DNA of 64,000 nt from Amaurobius ferox. Lineage: Eukaryota > Arthropoda > Arachnida > Araneae > Amaurobiidae. Both the position numbers and the translations under genes were made by a program. The notes under the pieces were generated by a model. The model searched no databases. It saw only the letters and a program-made list of their open reading frames with translations, and was not told the DNA's origin. The DNA is taken from assembly GCA_951213105.1 (NCBI GenBank), contig OX578146.1, forward strand, positions 112,944,127 to 113,008,126, in the 5' to 3' direction. Positions 12,429-22,216 of this stretch are shown piece after piece. The stretch's first letter is position 1; each line of letters begins with the position of its first letter.

Positions 12429-13186
12429 ACTTTCCCTGCAATACATGGTAATGTATAGGGAAAGTATTGGAATCATGCCGAAAATCGTAACTCGAGTTTT
12501 CGACGGATCTACACGTTTCGAGACCTCTAGAATACGAAAAAACCATTTTTAGCGTGACGTCTGTGTGTGTGTCTGTGTGTCTGTCTGTGTGTCTGTGCAG
12601 ATTTTGTATCCACTCTAACTGAAAAACTAATTTACCGAATTTCATAAAATTTGGTAGGTAAGTCACTTGTACACGAATCTCGTGCTGATTAGTTTTGGGT
12701 ATGACTCGGGTTAAAAGAACCCGCCTTTTTTTGCGAAATGGCCCACAAAAGCTTGTATCCACTCTGACTGAAAAACTAATGGACCGAATTTCACAAAATT
12801 TGGTAGATAAGTCGCTTGTTGGCCATCCTGGTGCTGATTAGATTTTGGTGTAATTCGGAAAAAAATAACCTGCCTTTTTTTGCAAAATGGCCCGCAAAAA
12901 TCATCAAAATCTAAACTTACGAACTACGTATGTTCAAATATAGCCATTAAATGCTTGTTTAATACATAATTTTTAGCGAAGAAAAGAATAAGACCAACCC
13001 CATTACACTAGAACTAGCCGTTCTCGAGATATTTTAGTTTTTCGTATTTTTCCTACACCATTTTTGAAAATAAGTCCAGTTTTCAAATGAGAACGAAAAT
13101 TGAATTAAAAGTGAATTAAATTTAATTTAAATAAATAGAACGTGAATATAAGTCTGCAGGGAAAGTCATGTGCTGCCCACATCAGA
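12429..13186 (+). mobile_element. Family A element, second of a head-to-tail pair
   Basis: Starts ACTTTCCCTGCA at 12429, directly after the five T bases that end the previous copy, and ends CCCACATCAGA at 13186 followed by TTTTT. Same orientation and same internal order as the first copy, but clearly diverged from it, so this is not a recent exact duplication. Confidence 0.85.
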
Positions 13187-13430
13187 TTTTTGTATTTGTT
13201 TTAGGGGGTTGTTGCTGGGGATTCTTGGTTAATTTGTTTAGGGGTTTCCCTTTCTTTGGGGTCAGGTCATGATACTTTTAAAGGTATTTGAATGTTAAAG
13301 TTTTAAAGTATATGTAATAATTGCAATTTGGTTTTCTCGCAAATTGTTGCGGATGAGTTGTTGGCTTGTGTAACCGCCATGGCCTGGCACCTCTTTTTTA
13401 GTTATAAATAAATTTGTTGGACCCTTAGGG
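13187..13430. other. GT-rich block, right part
   Basis: Continues the T/G-rich bias seen at 11300-11634 (GGGGGTTGTTGCTGGGG, GGGGTTTCCCTTTCTTTGGGG). Removing the two family A elements joins the halves at TTTTT. The bias fades by about 13430. No gene recognised. Confidence 0.4.
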
Positions 13431-13699
13431 TGGGGATGAAGGGATTTCTTTCTCTGCCGTGGGGTAAACTGCTCATTGCCATTCTTCCGAGTTCTTCAAG
13501 TTAAACAAACAGCATTATCTCGCCCTCTTTAAATTGTGACATATCTGTGACGTGTTTTAAATAAATATTTGATAAAGATTTCTGGGTTATTTTCAGCTAA
13601 AATAACTGAGAACGAAAATTCACAATTTTATTGAGAATTTAACCAAATTTTCAATTTAGATAAAAAGGTTGAGACATCAATCTGCAGCTTAATTTCATA

Positions 13700-14140
13700 T
13701 CAAAAGTGGTTCTCAACGCCTCAAAGGTTGGGCATTACAGTATCAGGCTAACATTCGAAACAAATTACAGACATTCCATCTTTAGAAGTGCCGTCCCAAT
13801 ATTTCATTTCGCCAAACGCTTTCAAAATGGGAAATTATCGGAAGAAAATATAGATAGCTCGGAAGTATTCTTCGACGGTGTTTCTCAATTCTTCGCGATA
13901 AAAATTTTGTTGGAATCTTTCAAGCTATAACCCCAAAGGGGCCATAAATTTAGAGGAATGTTTGAAAGGACACTGCTCTCATTTGAAATGGTATTGCATT
14001 TGTTATTTATTAACAAACATTCGTCATAATATATCAGGCGTTCTTGGTCTGTGGTATTGTGAGAATGGAAATGTCCTTTTAAACTGAGGTGTTTTTGTTA
14101 TCTATGCAATATAAATTAAGAAAATAGCATATATAGCAAG
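13700..14140 (+). repeat. Dispersed repeat E, copy 3
   Basis: Best preserved copy: TCAACGCCTCAAAGG, ACATTCGAAACAAATTACAG, AAATGGGAAATTATCGGAAG, TTCTTCGCGATAAAAATTTT, then CCTTTTAAACTGAGGTG. Two more distant partial relatives may lie at about 15990-16130 and 18285-18420 (GGTCATAAATTTTGAAAAGA and GACATGAAAA motifs). Confidence 0.6.
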
Positions 14141-14815
14141 TCCCTTAAGCAATAACACTCTATATTTGAAACATAAAAAATCCACTATAATCTAATTTAG
14201 TTTAAGAAACAAAATAGAATTAGAATTGTATTATGATACAGCCCTAAACATTGGAATTGAGCATTGTTTTGTATCTCAATGTTTACTATTTTTCTCTATA
14301 TTAAATGAAAGTTAGGTGAGCAGCTGACCAAATAGTATTTCTACGAGTAAAAAAGAAAGAATTATTTGTATATATCGGACCTATTACATCAAATGCCTTG
14401 AAATTTGGAATGATTAATTAGAATACATTGCAATGTGCTGCTTCCTAGTTTGGTTACAATCGGATAAAAATAATGATGTTGCAATTTCAAAATATGTAAT
14501 ATTTAAATTATTCATGTGAACAAAGGACACGCGATTTTTTATTACTGTATTAAGAACAAGAGCCAAAATGTACAGCTCGCAAAGCGTGGTCAGGGGTTGG
14601 TGAGTACCAGCAAATATCGGACAGTGCCAAAGGGCGTGTTACTTCAACGTAGCAGCCGGAACGAAAGAGCTCGCTGAGCGAGCTCCAAGTGGTAGGAGGC
14701 GAAGCTTCCCGACTCACGAAGGGAGTAAGGAGGGTCTGTGAGCGTCAGCAGGCAGGGAGAAGAGCACCCTAATGTTTAAATAATTATCTTATATTCACAA
14801 TACATTGCTTTCCAA
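14141..14815. other. Unassigned stretch with a GC-rich patch
   Basis: AT-rich to about 14570. Then a GC-rich patch at 14575-14765 (GGAACGAAAGAGCTCGCTGAGCG split over its centre, GAGCTCGCTGAGCGAGCTC is palindromic) stands out sharply. It has no open frame of note. It may be a piece of an unidentified repeat. Confidence 0.4.
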
Positions 14816-15115
14816 ACGTTAAGCTCCCGATGCAAATTCTCAAATAGCGAACGGATCCTTGGATTTCACTGGGCGAACGTTTACTGTCGTTGTCAATGGG
14901 AGGCAAGTATCATATGATGTCATATAATGTTTTTGTTCTTCGAACAATATGAAAATTAGGCGGGGGGAGGACTCGTTTGTGCTTAAGAGTTTAATTCCTC
15001 AAAGAAAAAAATTCGAAGAATGCTAGGGTTGATTTTGAATTAGATTAGACTTATTATGAAATAAAAAATGTTTGGAAGATTCTCAACGCTGTCGTGCTGT
15101 TGAGAAATTTGAGTT
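14815..15115 (+). repeat. Dispersed repeat G, copy 1
   Basis: Aligns by eye with 54795-55095: AAATTCTCAAATAGCGAACG, a GTTTACTGTCGTTGTCAATGGG-like motif, CTTCGAACAATATGAAAATT and GATTCTCAACGC. No coding sequence. In the second copy this repeat lies just upstream of a Tc1-like pseudogene. Confidence 0.55.
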
Positions 15116-15400
15116 AGAACAGTTCATTTTCAACAGCGCGCTTTAATTTTTTTTTTCAAATTTTACAAGGGAAAATTTGAAAAATCGGTGTAGTGAATCC
15201 AAATGATTACAATTATAGAGTATTATTACCCTTCACTTTAAACGGCGTGAAAAAATATTCCCATTGGCACCATATTTGACAATGTATCCCGGAGGGGGAA
15301 ACCTACGCCCCGAGGGGGGGGGGAGCTAATGCCGTCACGAATAAATAAAATTATATTGCGGTTATCTTTCACAACAATGATTGAAACTATTAAGTCTTCT

Positions 15401-15456
15401 GGTGCATAAAAAGGTTTATTTGCAATAATAGACGTAAATAAACCTTTTTATGCACC
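15401..15456. repeat. Perfect 21-bp hairpin
   Basis: GGTGCATAAAAAGGTTTATT plus T (15401-15421) is exactly inverted at 15436-15456 with a 14-base spacer. It lies close to the family C piece at 15480-15812 and could be that element's other end. No terminator role is implied. Confidence 0.7.
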
Positions 15457-15479
15457 ATTATGTCAAATTTTGTCCTATG

Positions 15480-15812
15480 CTGCCGTGTTAAAAAACATGC
15501 ATTTTCGAATAAATTATTCCCTCTTTTTAAATTCGAGAGAATTTAAAAAGAAATTCTATCTAGTTCTTGATATTTTGATAACAAAGCCGGATATAAAGTT
15601 TCGTGAAAGTCGATTAATATTTGCGGCCGTTATGGTGTACACAAGAAATCGACCACAGACAGACGGACATTCCTTCAAAAATAGTCAAAACGTGTTCAGG
15701 TGGTCTTAAAACATACATTGGCATCTGAATCTCGTATTCGATAATTTTCGTGAGAACAACAATACTTACTCTATTCTTTCAATACTTTCTCATAGTGTGA
15801 GGAAGTAAAAAT
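15480..15812 (-). mobile_element. Family C hairpin-ended element (partial)
   Basis: Read on the minus strand it starts TTTTTACTTCCTCACACTATG, then AGAAAGTATTG, the same layout as families A and B, followed by TTTTAAGACCACCTG and a CTGTCTGTGG microsatellite remnant. The arms differ from A and B. The distal end is not certain. A plus-strand fragment of the same family is at 28113-28300. Confidence 0.5.
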
Positions 15813-16560
15813 TAACACATGCATTAATTCTGCTGAACTTTACTTTTTTTTATTAATACTATATATCAATAATATTCAATATTTATTTAACTTATAAATA
15901 CATTTATGAATGAATCATAATAGAAATCCTGGAAATATTTTTCAATGTCTTTTACAAAGAATTTCAATACTTTTTTGAGAAAGTTTTTTTTTTAAAAAGT
16001 CGAAGATATAAATCCAGGGGGACAAAACATTTCGGAAGGATATGAAAACACGGTACTTGTTTTAAATTACGTTACATTTGTTATTTATGAACAGACATTT
16101 CTTATATATTTCGAAATGAAAATGATGTTTAGGGAAAGAAATTAGATTGTTTTATTCTTCTAAAAATCTCATCAGAAAAATAATTTTTTTTTTAGCTTAT
16201 ACTATTATACATATAGAGAAAGTATTGTTTTCCCAAACATTTTTCATTTTGAGATTTAGACGGGGATACAAAAACTCGTGAACGAACGCACCTTACGTTA
16301 TAACTAAAACAAGATATAATTCTTATGCAGAAAACAGGTTGAAAAATAGAAATATACCCATCCTCCATGTATATATGGTCGTTATCAATCAATTGAGTTG
16401 TCGATGTGATACGAACGGTGAATATGTCAGTGTCTGAGTAAATCATGAAAGAAATGTAACGGGGACGAAACGAAATTATATAACGGAAAATTTGGTACGT
16501 ACTTCCAGCGCCAAACCAAATTCAAATATAGAACCCAAAATGTTATTTCTTCTTCAAATT
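15813..16560. other. Unassigned, with a faint family-C-like start
   Basis: AT-rich. At 16192-16235 TTTTTTAGCTTATACTATTATAC then GAGAAAGTATTG resembles the hairpin start of families A-C in plus orientation, but the downstream sequence is not recognisable. Otherwise nothing. Confidence 0.3.
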
Positions 16561-16565
16561 ATATA

Positions 16566-16686
16566 CCTGCGGACATATATATTTAACGTGTCCGTACTCC
16601 GCGTGAACACGGAGACAGCTGGGATAGAGCCGGGAATCGAACTCGGGTCGTCCTAGTGAAAGCGCTAACCACTGGGCTGTCCCACC
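16566..16686 (-). mobile_element. tRNA-derived SINE head, minus strand, truncated
   Basis: On the minus strand this reads AGCCCAGTGGTTAGCGC (A box) and GAGTTCGATTCCCGGC (B box), then TGTTCACGCGGAGTACGGAC and CGTTAAATAT, matching the head and early body of the SINEs at 10666 and 19753. The rest of the body and the tail are missing. It is not a tRNA gene: the fold arms are degraded and the SINE body continues. Confidence 0.8.
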
Positions 16687-16835
16687 TTACCAGAAATGCT
16701 TGTTAAAGTACACGGTATTATTATTTCTTCAATTCAAATGTGCATCCCCAAGCGCTAACCACTGGGCTGTCCCACCTTACCAGAAATGCTTGTTAAAGTA
16801 CACGGTATTATTATTTCTTCAATTCAAATGTGCAT
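16661..16835. repeat. Exact 85-bp tandem duplication, period 90
   Basis: Bases 16661-16745 recur without change at 16751-16835, separated by CCCCA. The repeat includes part of the SINE A-box region and the flanking unique DNA. Being identical, it is either very recent or an assembly artefact. Confidence 0.9.
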
Positions 16836-18525
16836 TGTCTATGACAGGGGCATTTTAAATAGGCTCTACAGTAGATGGCTGCTCAAGTAAACGTTGCTTA
16901 TTGCATGATTTCAGAACATGTAGAAGTTCACCAATAACGTGCGCACTTCACTGAGTTCGTGACCTTTAGGGGTTTTGCAATCACTTTCATGTTATTGGGC
17001 ATATAGTCATTTCACTATAGATAGACCTAAATTGAACACTCGAGGACATTTCCTTATTAGGCAACCTTATCAGTCTCCTTATTAGGTAACCTTATCAGTT
17101 TCCTTATTAACGTATCCTCTTAAGTTTTTGAGCTGTTTAAGAACTTTCCCAGGAACTCTGTAGGTACTTTTGAATATAAAAAAAGTGTTTAGAAATCGTT
17201 TATCAATTTTTAATAATCAAAACTAAAAAAAAAAAAATATATTTTCAGGCTTATGAAGTTTGTGCTTCCTTAATATTTCGATTAGAACACACTGCTTTTA
17301 TGACCTGATGAAATAGGTTCATTCGACTCTACAAAAATTGTAGTCTCCTAACTGTCATATTTGCTTGTATTAGGGAAGTAAGTATAAGAAATCTAAATTC
17401 ACACTACAGGTATTTAATGTATGTAGAGAAAATGCTCTGCTGCTTTACATAACATTAAAGAAAAATAGTCTGTAACTCCGTTACTCGTTATAAATTGATG
17501 TGAAATCTTTTCTGCATGTTTCGAATGGGAAAAGGTTGATAGGCGCCATCGTCACACCCAACGCATAAGGATATCTCATCATAAACGACGATGTAGTCGA
17601 AGATGAAACACTCGCAGTTACTTCACAGGGCGAGCATGCGGTCGGTGTAATCGATAAGCGAATACTAGCGTATAGCGTAGATATCTATGCACAGATCCAA
17701 AATATATCTCTTTTTTTTACATTTATCTACCAGAATTTCTTTTAATACTGCTTAAAAGGACATAAATATATGCGTCACAGCTTCGGGTATGTTGGACCGT
17801 CTAGGTAGAATGATAATATGCATATTAAATTCGCCAAATACTTTTACTCGTACCATATGAGCAACCTAACTGAACGATAACGAGTTTATATTATACTATC
17901 CATGGAAAGTTTCGGAGGGATCACGTAACTCGTGAAGTTTTTAGCAAATCTGCAAAATTCGAGAAATTTTCCAGAACTCGCCAAAAGTTGATAGTTGGCG
18001 ATATTTTGCCAAATTTATCGCCAAGACAGCCGAATTTATAGCCAAGAGCAAATGAGTCAGACTTTCAAATTATAACAATAGCTTTTTTTTGTTGCGTATT
18101 CATAACAATATTATGTCACTTCCGGTACATGCTTCCGTTTCATCTAAGTCACATTTTTTTTTCAAGATTTACTCCATACCAATCGCGCCAAGATGTTTCA
18201 TATCAATAAATCATGCTTGAAAACTCCCGATATGTGCTAGAGCATTCTTATTAACTGACATTTCCCCCTCTCTATTTGCAATAAAAGCCTTGATAGAAAT
18301 CCAGACGGTCATAAATTTTGAAAAGACATGAAAAGTCGGTACTTATAACGAAATTACACATTTGTAACTCATAGACCCGCCTACACGAAATATTCCGAGA
18401 ACTTTTGGTGCAAAACAGATTAAAGAAGTGAATTTTTTGAGAAATAAGTGAGATTGCTTTTATTGCGATGTACTTTGGGTCATACATATTGAATGTAATT
18501 GGCTCTCTCTGCGGTGTACAAAAAA
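16836..18525. other. Unassigned AT-rich stretch
   Basis: No gene recognised. CTTATTAGG(C/T)AACCTTATCAGT is repeated near 17050-17105. Around 17980-18060 a cluster of GCCAA/TTGGC words (AACTCGCCAAAAG, TTGGCGATATTTTGCC, ATCGCCAAGAC) recalls the centre of family B and may be a very old copy. Confidence 0.4.
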
Positions 18526-19420
18526 TTTGATGTGGGCAGCACATGACTTTCCTCATATAATGCAATGAATTTACTACTTTTACAGTTAAAAAAAATTCTT
18601 ATAGCAGATACTTATATTCTTTCCAAGATATTGAATTTTCTTCAATTAGTCGTCATTTTCATTGATTTAGCGTCATTTTTATCCATTTGGCGAGATTTTC
18701 GTTAATTTGGCAACATGTAAAAATGTCGCCAAATTGGCGACCTTCCGATAATTTCGTCGTCAAAATCTCGCCAAGCGTTATGGACGGAGAAATAAGTTAT
18801 TCTAACAGCAAATAAATTACTATTGGCGTTCAAATACAAAAGTATTACTCAAAGTATCTTTTCTCGTGAATGGAACGAGTTAGATCCACGAAAATGATGT
18901 CACCAAATTTATCGCATGATACGAGTATTACATATGAAAAGTGAAAATGTTTCTTAACAGTTAATATGTTTTTTTAATTTATGGGATTTTTTGATAAATT
19001 TATTTGAAAAATGTGCAATATCTCGAGAATGATTCATGCTAGCGTTCTAAAGTTTATGTTAATCGTTTTCTAAGGAAAAATTGCATAAGAAATGTCTATT
19101 TGCGTAACTTTATTAAAGGTTTTGATTTTTTGATGATTTTTTCAAAATTTAACTCGAAAATTTAGGGGGATTCTGAACATTCGATTATGTTTTAAAATAA
19201 TAGGTTTCCATTATTCACGGATTGTGATTTTTGTTCCAAATTTCATTCGAATCGCTCCATTCGTTCGTGAGATATCGTCTCCACAGACTGACACTCACAC
19301 ACCACTTCAAAAATGTTCGATTCGTGATCAGGGATGCTTGAAACGTGCTCTCCCGTCGAAAACCCGAATTGGAATTTTCGACAATACTTTCCTTATACAC
19401 ATTATGTATATAAGGAAAGT
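18526..19420 (-). mobile_element. Family B element, copy 2
   Basis: Complete copy in reverse orientation. It starts TTTGATGTGGGCAGCACATG, then ACTTTCCTCATATAATG, and ends with hairpin ACTTTCCTTATACACATTATG ... ATAAGGAAAGT. The central palindrome reads GTCGCCAAATTGGCGAC. The CA tract is nearly absent (only ACACTCACACACC near 19293). Flanked by A-runs. Confidence 0.8.
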
Positions 19421-19516
19421 AAAAATGAATTTTAAAGGTACAGATAATATGTCAGTGTGCAAACAAAATTATAATTGTTATTTTTCTTATACAGAGTTCT
19501 TATACGGAGAAAATCC

Positions 19517-19760
19517 TTAACCTTTTGCTTACGGGTGGGACAACGTCAATCTTAGCATCTCAATAACTTTCTAAAGAAAGGTCCTTGAAAATACACGTTA
19601 AGCCTATCTTTAATAGAGTGAGAATGCTTGATTGAATAAGATGTATTGCAGCCCTTTTAGCGGGGGATTTTAAAGTTAGGATAAAGAATTTGGTAACAAG
19701 TGAGATAGACGAAAAAAGTCAATTGCAAATTTGTGGAGCTTTGTTCAATGAGAGGGGTGG
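19517..19760. repeat. piggyBac-type end followed by a direct repeat, copy 1
   Basis: TTAA at 19517-19520 is followed by CCTTTTGCTTACGGGTGGGA, the same end as the nested element at 6092. No matching second end was found. From about 19575 the sequence aligns with 20335-20560 (ATACACGTTA, ATTGCAGC, TAGCGG, TTGG(T/C)AACAA, GAGATAGACG/GAGATGGAGG), so a ~300-bp segment is directly repeated with a period near 770 bp. Confidence 0.5.
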
Positions 19761-20019
19761 GGAAAGCCAGTGGTTAGCGGAATTGCAATAGGACGACCCG
19801 AGTTCGATTCCCGCCTCTGTCCAAACTGCCCTGTGTTTACGCGGAGTAAGGGCACGTTAAATAGGTGGATCCGTAAGTCCTTCTGAGACGTTGGTGGTAG
19901 GGGAAGGAAGGTACGGTTCCTGTAAATACCGCCACCACTGGGTTCCGGTCGAAATTGGGTGGCACCTCCCGGCCTACCTTACACTTTTGTGCGAGCCGGA
20001 CGGTCTGAGTCGAAGAAGG
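19753..20019 (+). mobile_element. tRNA-derived SINE
   Basis: Nearly full length: A box region AAAGCCAGTGGTTAGCG, B box GAGTTCGATTCC (19800-19811), TTTACGCGGAGTAAGG, GTCCTTCTGAGACGTTGGTG, CCACTGGGTTCCGGTC and tail GGACGGTCTGAGTCGAAGAA. It is inserted into the first of two direct repeats, since the second copy (20335-20620) lacks it. Confidence 0.85.
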
Positions 20020-20334
20020 ATTACTAGGAACCGATTATAAAACTGTTACAGATCGCATTTATTGGACATAATATGGTTACTGGCGAATAGCTGTTTCATT
20101 CAGGAATGCTGAAATGAACGGCACTTACGTGACGGGAAGCAAATTTGCATTTTAATGCACATCTTATGGCGGAAGTATGATTTTTGTAACATCTATTTTA
20201 TTCTCAAAATAAGAATATCCGTCATTAATGCTATTAAAACTAAAAATATACATTTTTTCTTATATTTATATTAGTTGTTAATATATTTGTTAGGATTTAG
20301 GTACTTTGATAGGGTTCCAAGAAAAGTCTTTAAG

Positions 20335-20620
20335 TACGCAAAAAACATGTAATAAAACGTCTTTGAGGATACACGTTATAGGTCAATCCATATTAATCCA
20401 TAACCATGTCTGACAGAAAAAAGGAATTGCAGCGCTCCCTAGCGGATTTAAAAAAATAGTATAATAGTATAATAAACTTGGCAACAAAGCGAGATGGAGG
20501 GAAAGCCAATTACACAGTTGTAGACCATTCATTGTCTACTGAGTATGAGTATAGGGATCGAAAATAAAATAGTTACAAAAAATTTTTCCCACATTAGAGT
20601 TATTGGCGAATGACTGTGGA
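20335..20620. repeat. Direct repeat, copy 2 (SINE-free)
   Basis: Homologous to the sequence on both sides of the SINE at 19753: GGATACACGTTATAGG, GAATTGCAGCGCTCCCTAGC, AACTTGGCAACAAAGCGAG and TTATTGGCGAATGACTG, the last matching TTACTGGCGAATAGCTG at 20076. It therefore acts as an empty-site comparison for that SINE insertion. Confidence 0.55.
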
Positions 20621-20719
20621 CGGGAAGTTAATGTACATCTTGTTCAAAATACCCTCTGTCAACAACAATGGACCTTGGAATTCGAGAATGAATAAAACCG
20701 TGTACTTTGACAAGCATTG

Positions 20720-20777
20720 CGGTATTGCAGTCCTTAATGTACAGTATTACAGTCCTCAATGTACAGTATTACAGTCC
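20720..20777. repeat. 22-bp minisatellite, about 2.6 units
   Basis: Units start GTATTACAGTCCTCAATGTA, with small changes between them. It makes no gene product that I can recognise. Confidence 0.75.
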
Positions 20778-20861
20778 ATGATACCCCATTTTGGACAGAT
20801 ATTTATTGTCTTCCATATACTACATCGACGCTCAGCAGACAGAACTATGGTGGAATTATAA

Positions 20862-21533
20862 AAGAATATGCTTTATGAATCATGGGTGTACCCTCGGGGT
20901 ACAAGAATCAGTCCAGATTTTTGGAAACTAACAGGTTTATTTACAAGCACTAATAAGCTGTATTACTAATAAGCTGTATACTGAGCTGTATTTACTATAT
21001 AGATTGGACTTTTTCTCAAAAAACACTGCAATCCTATGAAATTTGGTATGTTTATTTTAATCATTCGCAACAAAAATATATTGAATTTTACAGTAGAATC
21101 GCCAGAAAAAGTTTGAGGTGGGGGTGGGGGGAGCAACCAAATGTATTATTACAAATTTCCTTAAGTATCATTTGGTCGTACTTTCATGGGGTTTTATAGT
21201 CTTCTGGTGAGTATGACCAACAAACAACACCCATTCTTTCTGACGCCACTACATTTTTAGCGAGATTATATAAGAATTCTCTAATTTTTGCTATTCCCCC
21301 CCCCCCCACACACACCTGTTAATTTGAAAGGAAAATCATATTTAGGGCACTTAATATTCCTGCGTCTCGTCCTCTGGAATCATGGGTAGATAGAAGAAGG
21401 AGTTAAATCAATAAGTACAATACACTTTGTTGGAAGGATAAGATAAACTTGAGCAAAGAACATTGTGTAATTTGTGATTTTATACGTTGAAGTTTCTCTC
21501 AATTAGTCTAAATTTCTGAATATTTATTACGTT
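20862..21533. other. No recognised feature
   Basis: AT-rich, with a run of C bases near 21295-21306 and a G-rich patch near 21117-21132. No gene or repeat recognised. Confidence 0.45.
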
Positions 21534-21865
21534 TACACTCAAACCTGTTTTTGTGCTGTCTTTTTTTGTGCGATTTTTTATTTGTGCAATTTTTTTTGTG
21601 CGGTATATGAAAATTTCAATCAAATTGGAACATAATTGACGAAGTTATCAATAAAAAAAAATTAGTAAGTTTAATTGACCATTTAGTTTTTCGATGGCAA
21701 TTCTGAAAGAACTTCAAAATTCCAAAAGGAGCTTCAATCTTGTATATCTGGCTACCGAGACATATACAAGCGTCTAGTGAAACAACAGCCGTCGCAAAAA
21801 CTGATCACCGACTGCATGGCAACTGAAAAAAGTCAACTCTAAACGAGTGCGAGGTAGTATTTTCA

Positions 21866-21933
21866 AGTGACGAAAGCGATTTTGAACCAGTTTACCACAA
21901 GAAAGTTCGCGTATTGTCGGACTACGAAGGATA
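21866..21933 (+). pseudogene. Possible Tigger-like transposase C-terminus
   Basis: A 22-codon plus-strand frame reads SDESDFEPVYHKKVRVLSDY and stops with TAA at 21931. Acidic SDESD-type tails close many Tigger/jerky-like transposases, and the position near one inverted end fits. Nothing upstream shows the DDE core. Weak on its own; supported mainly by context. Confidence 0.35.
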
Positions 21934-22216
21934 ATGGTTATACGTTTTGAAAAGTTTTGTATGTGTAAAATAAATACATATGTGAATAAAATATTTAAAA
22001 ATGTTCTCATGTGTATTTTCTAAATCAGATTCCAAAAGGTTTGGCGAGATTCCAAGTAGCTGCCAAGCCTCGTGTCTTGATTTCGTTTAAAAAAGCAATT
22101 CCTAGTTATTTCGCAAGGTTTTGAGTTATTTTCTACGTGAGACTTTTTTTATGCGGTCCCTATTCACCGCATAAAAAAAATACTTTTTAATTGTGTTGCG
22201 AAAACTATTTTTTTCT

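Noticed and set aside
15401..15456. A transcription terminator
   Set aside because: A perfect hairpin in AT-rich eukaryotic DNA near transposon sequence; no gene lies upstream.
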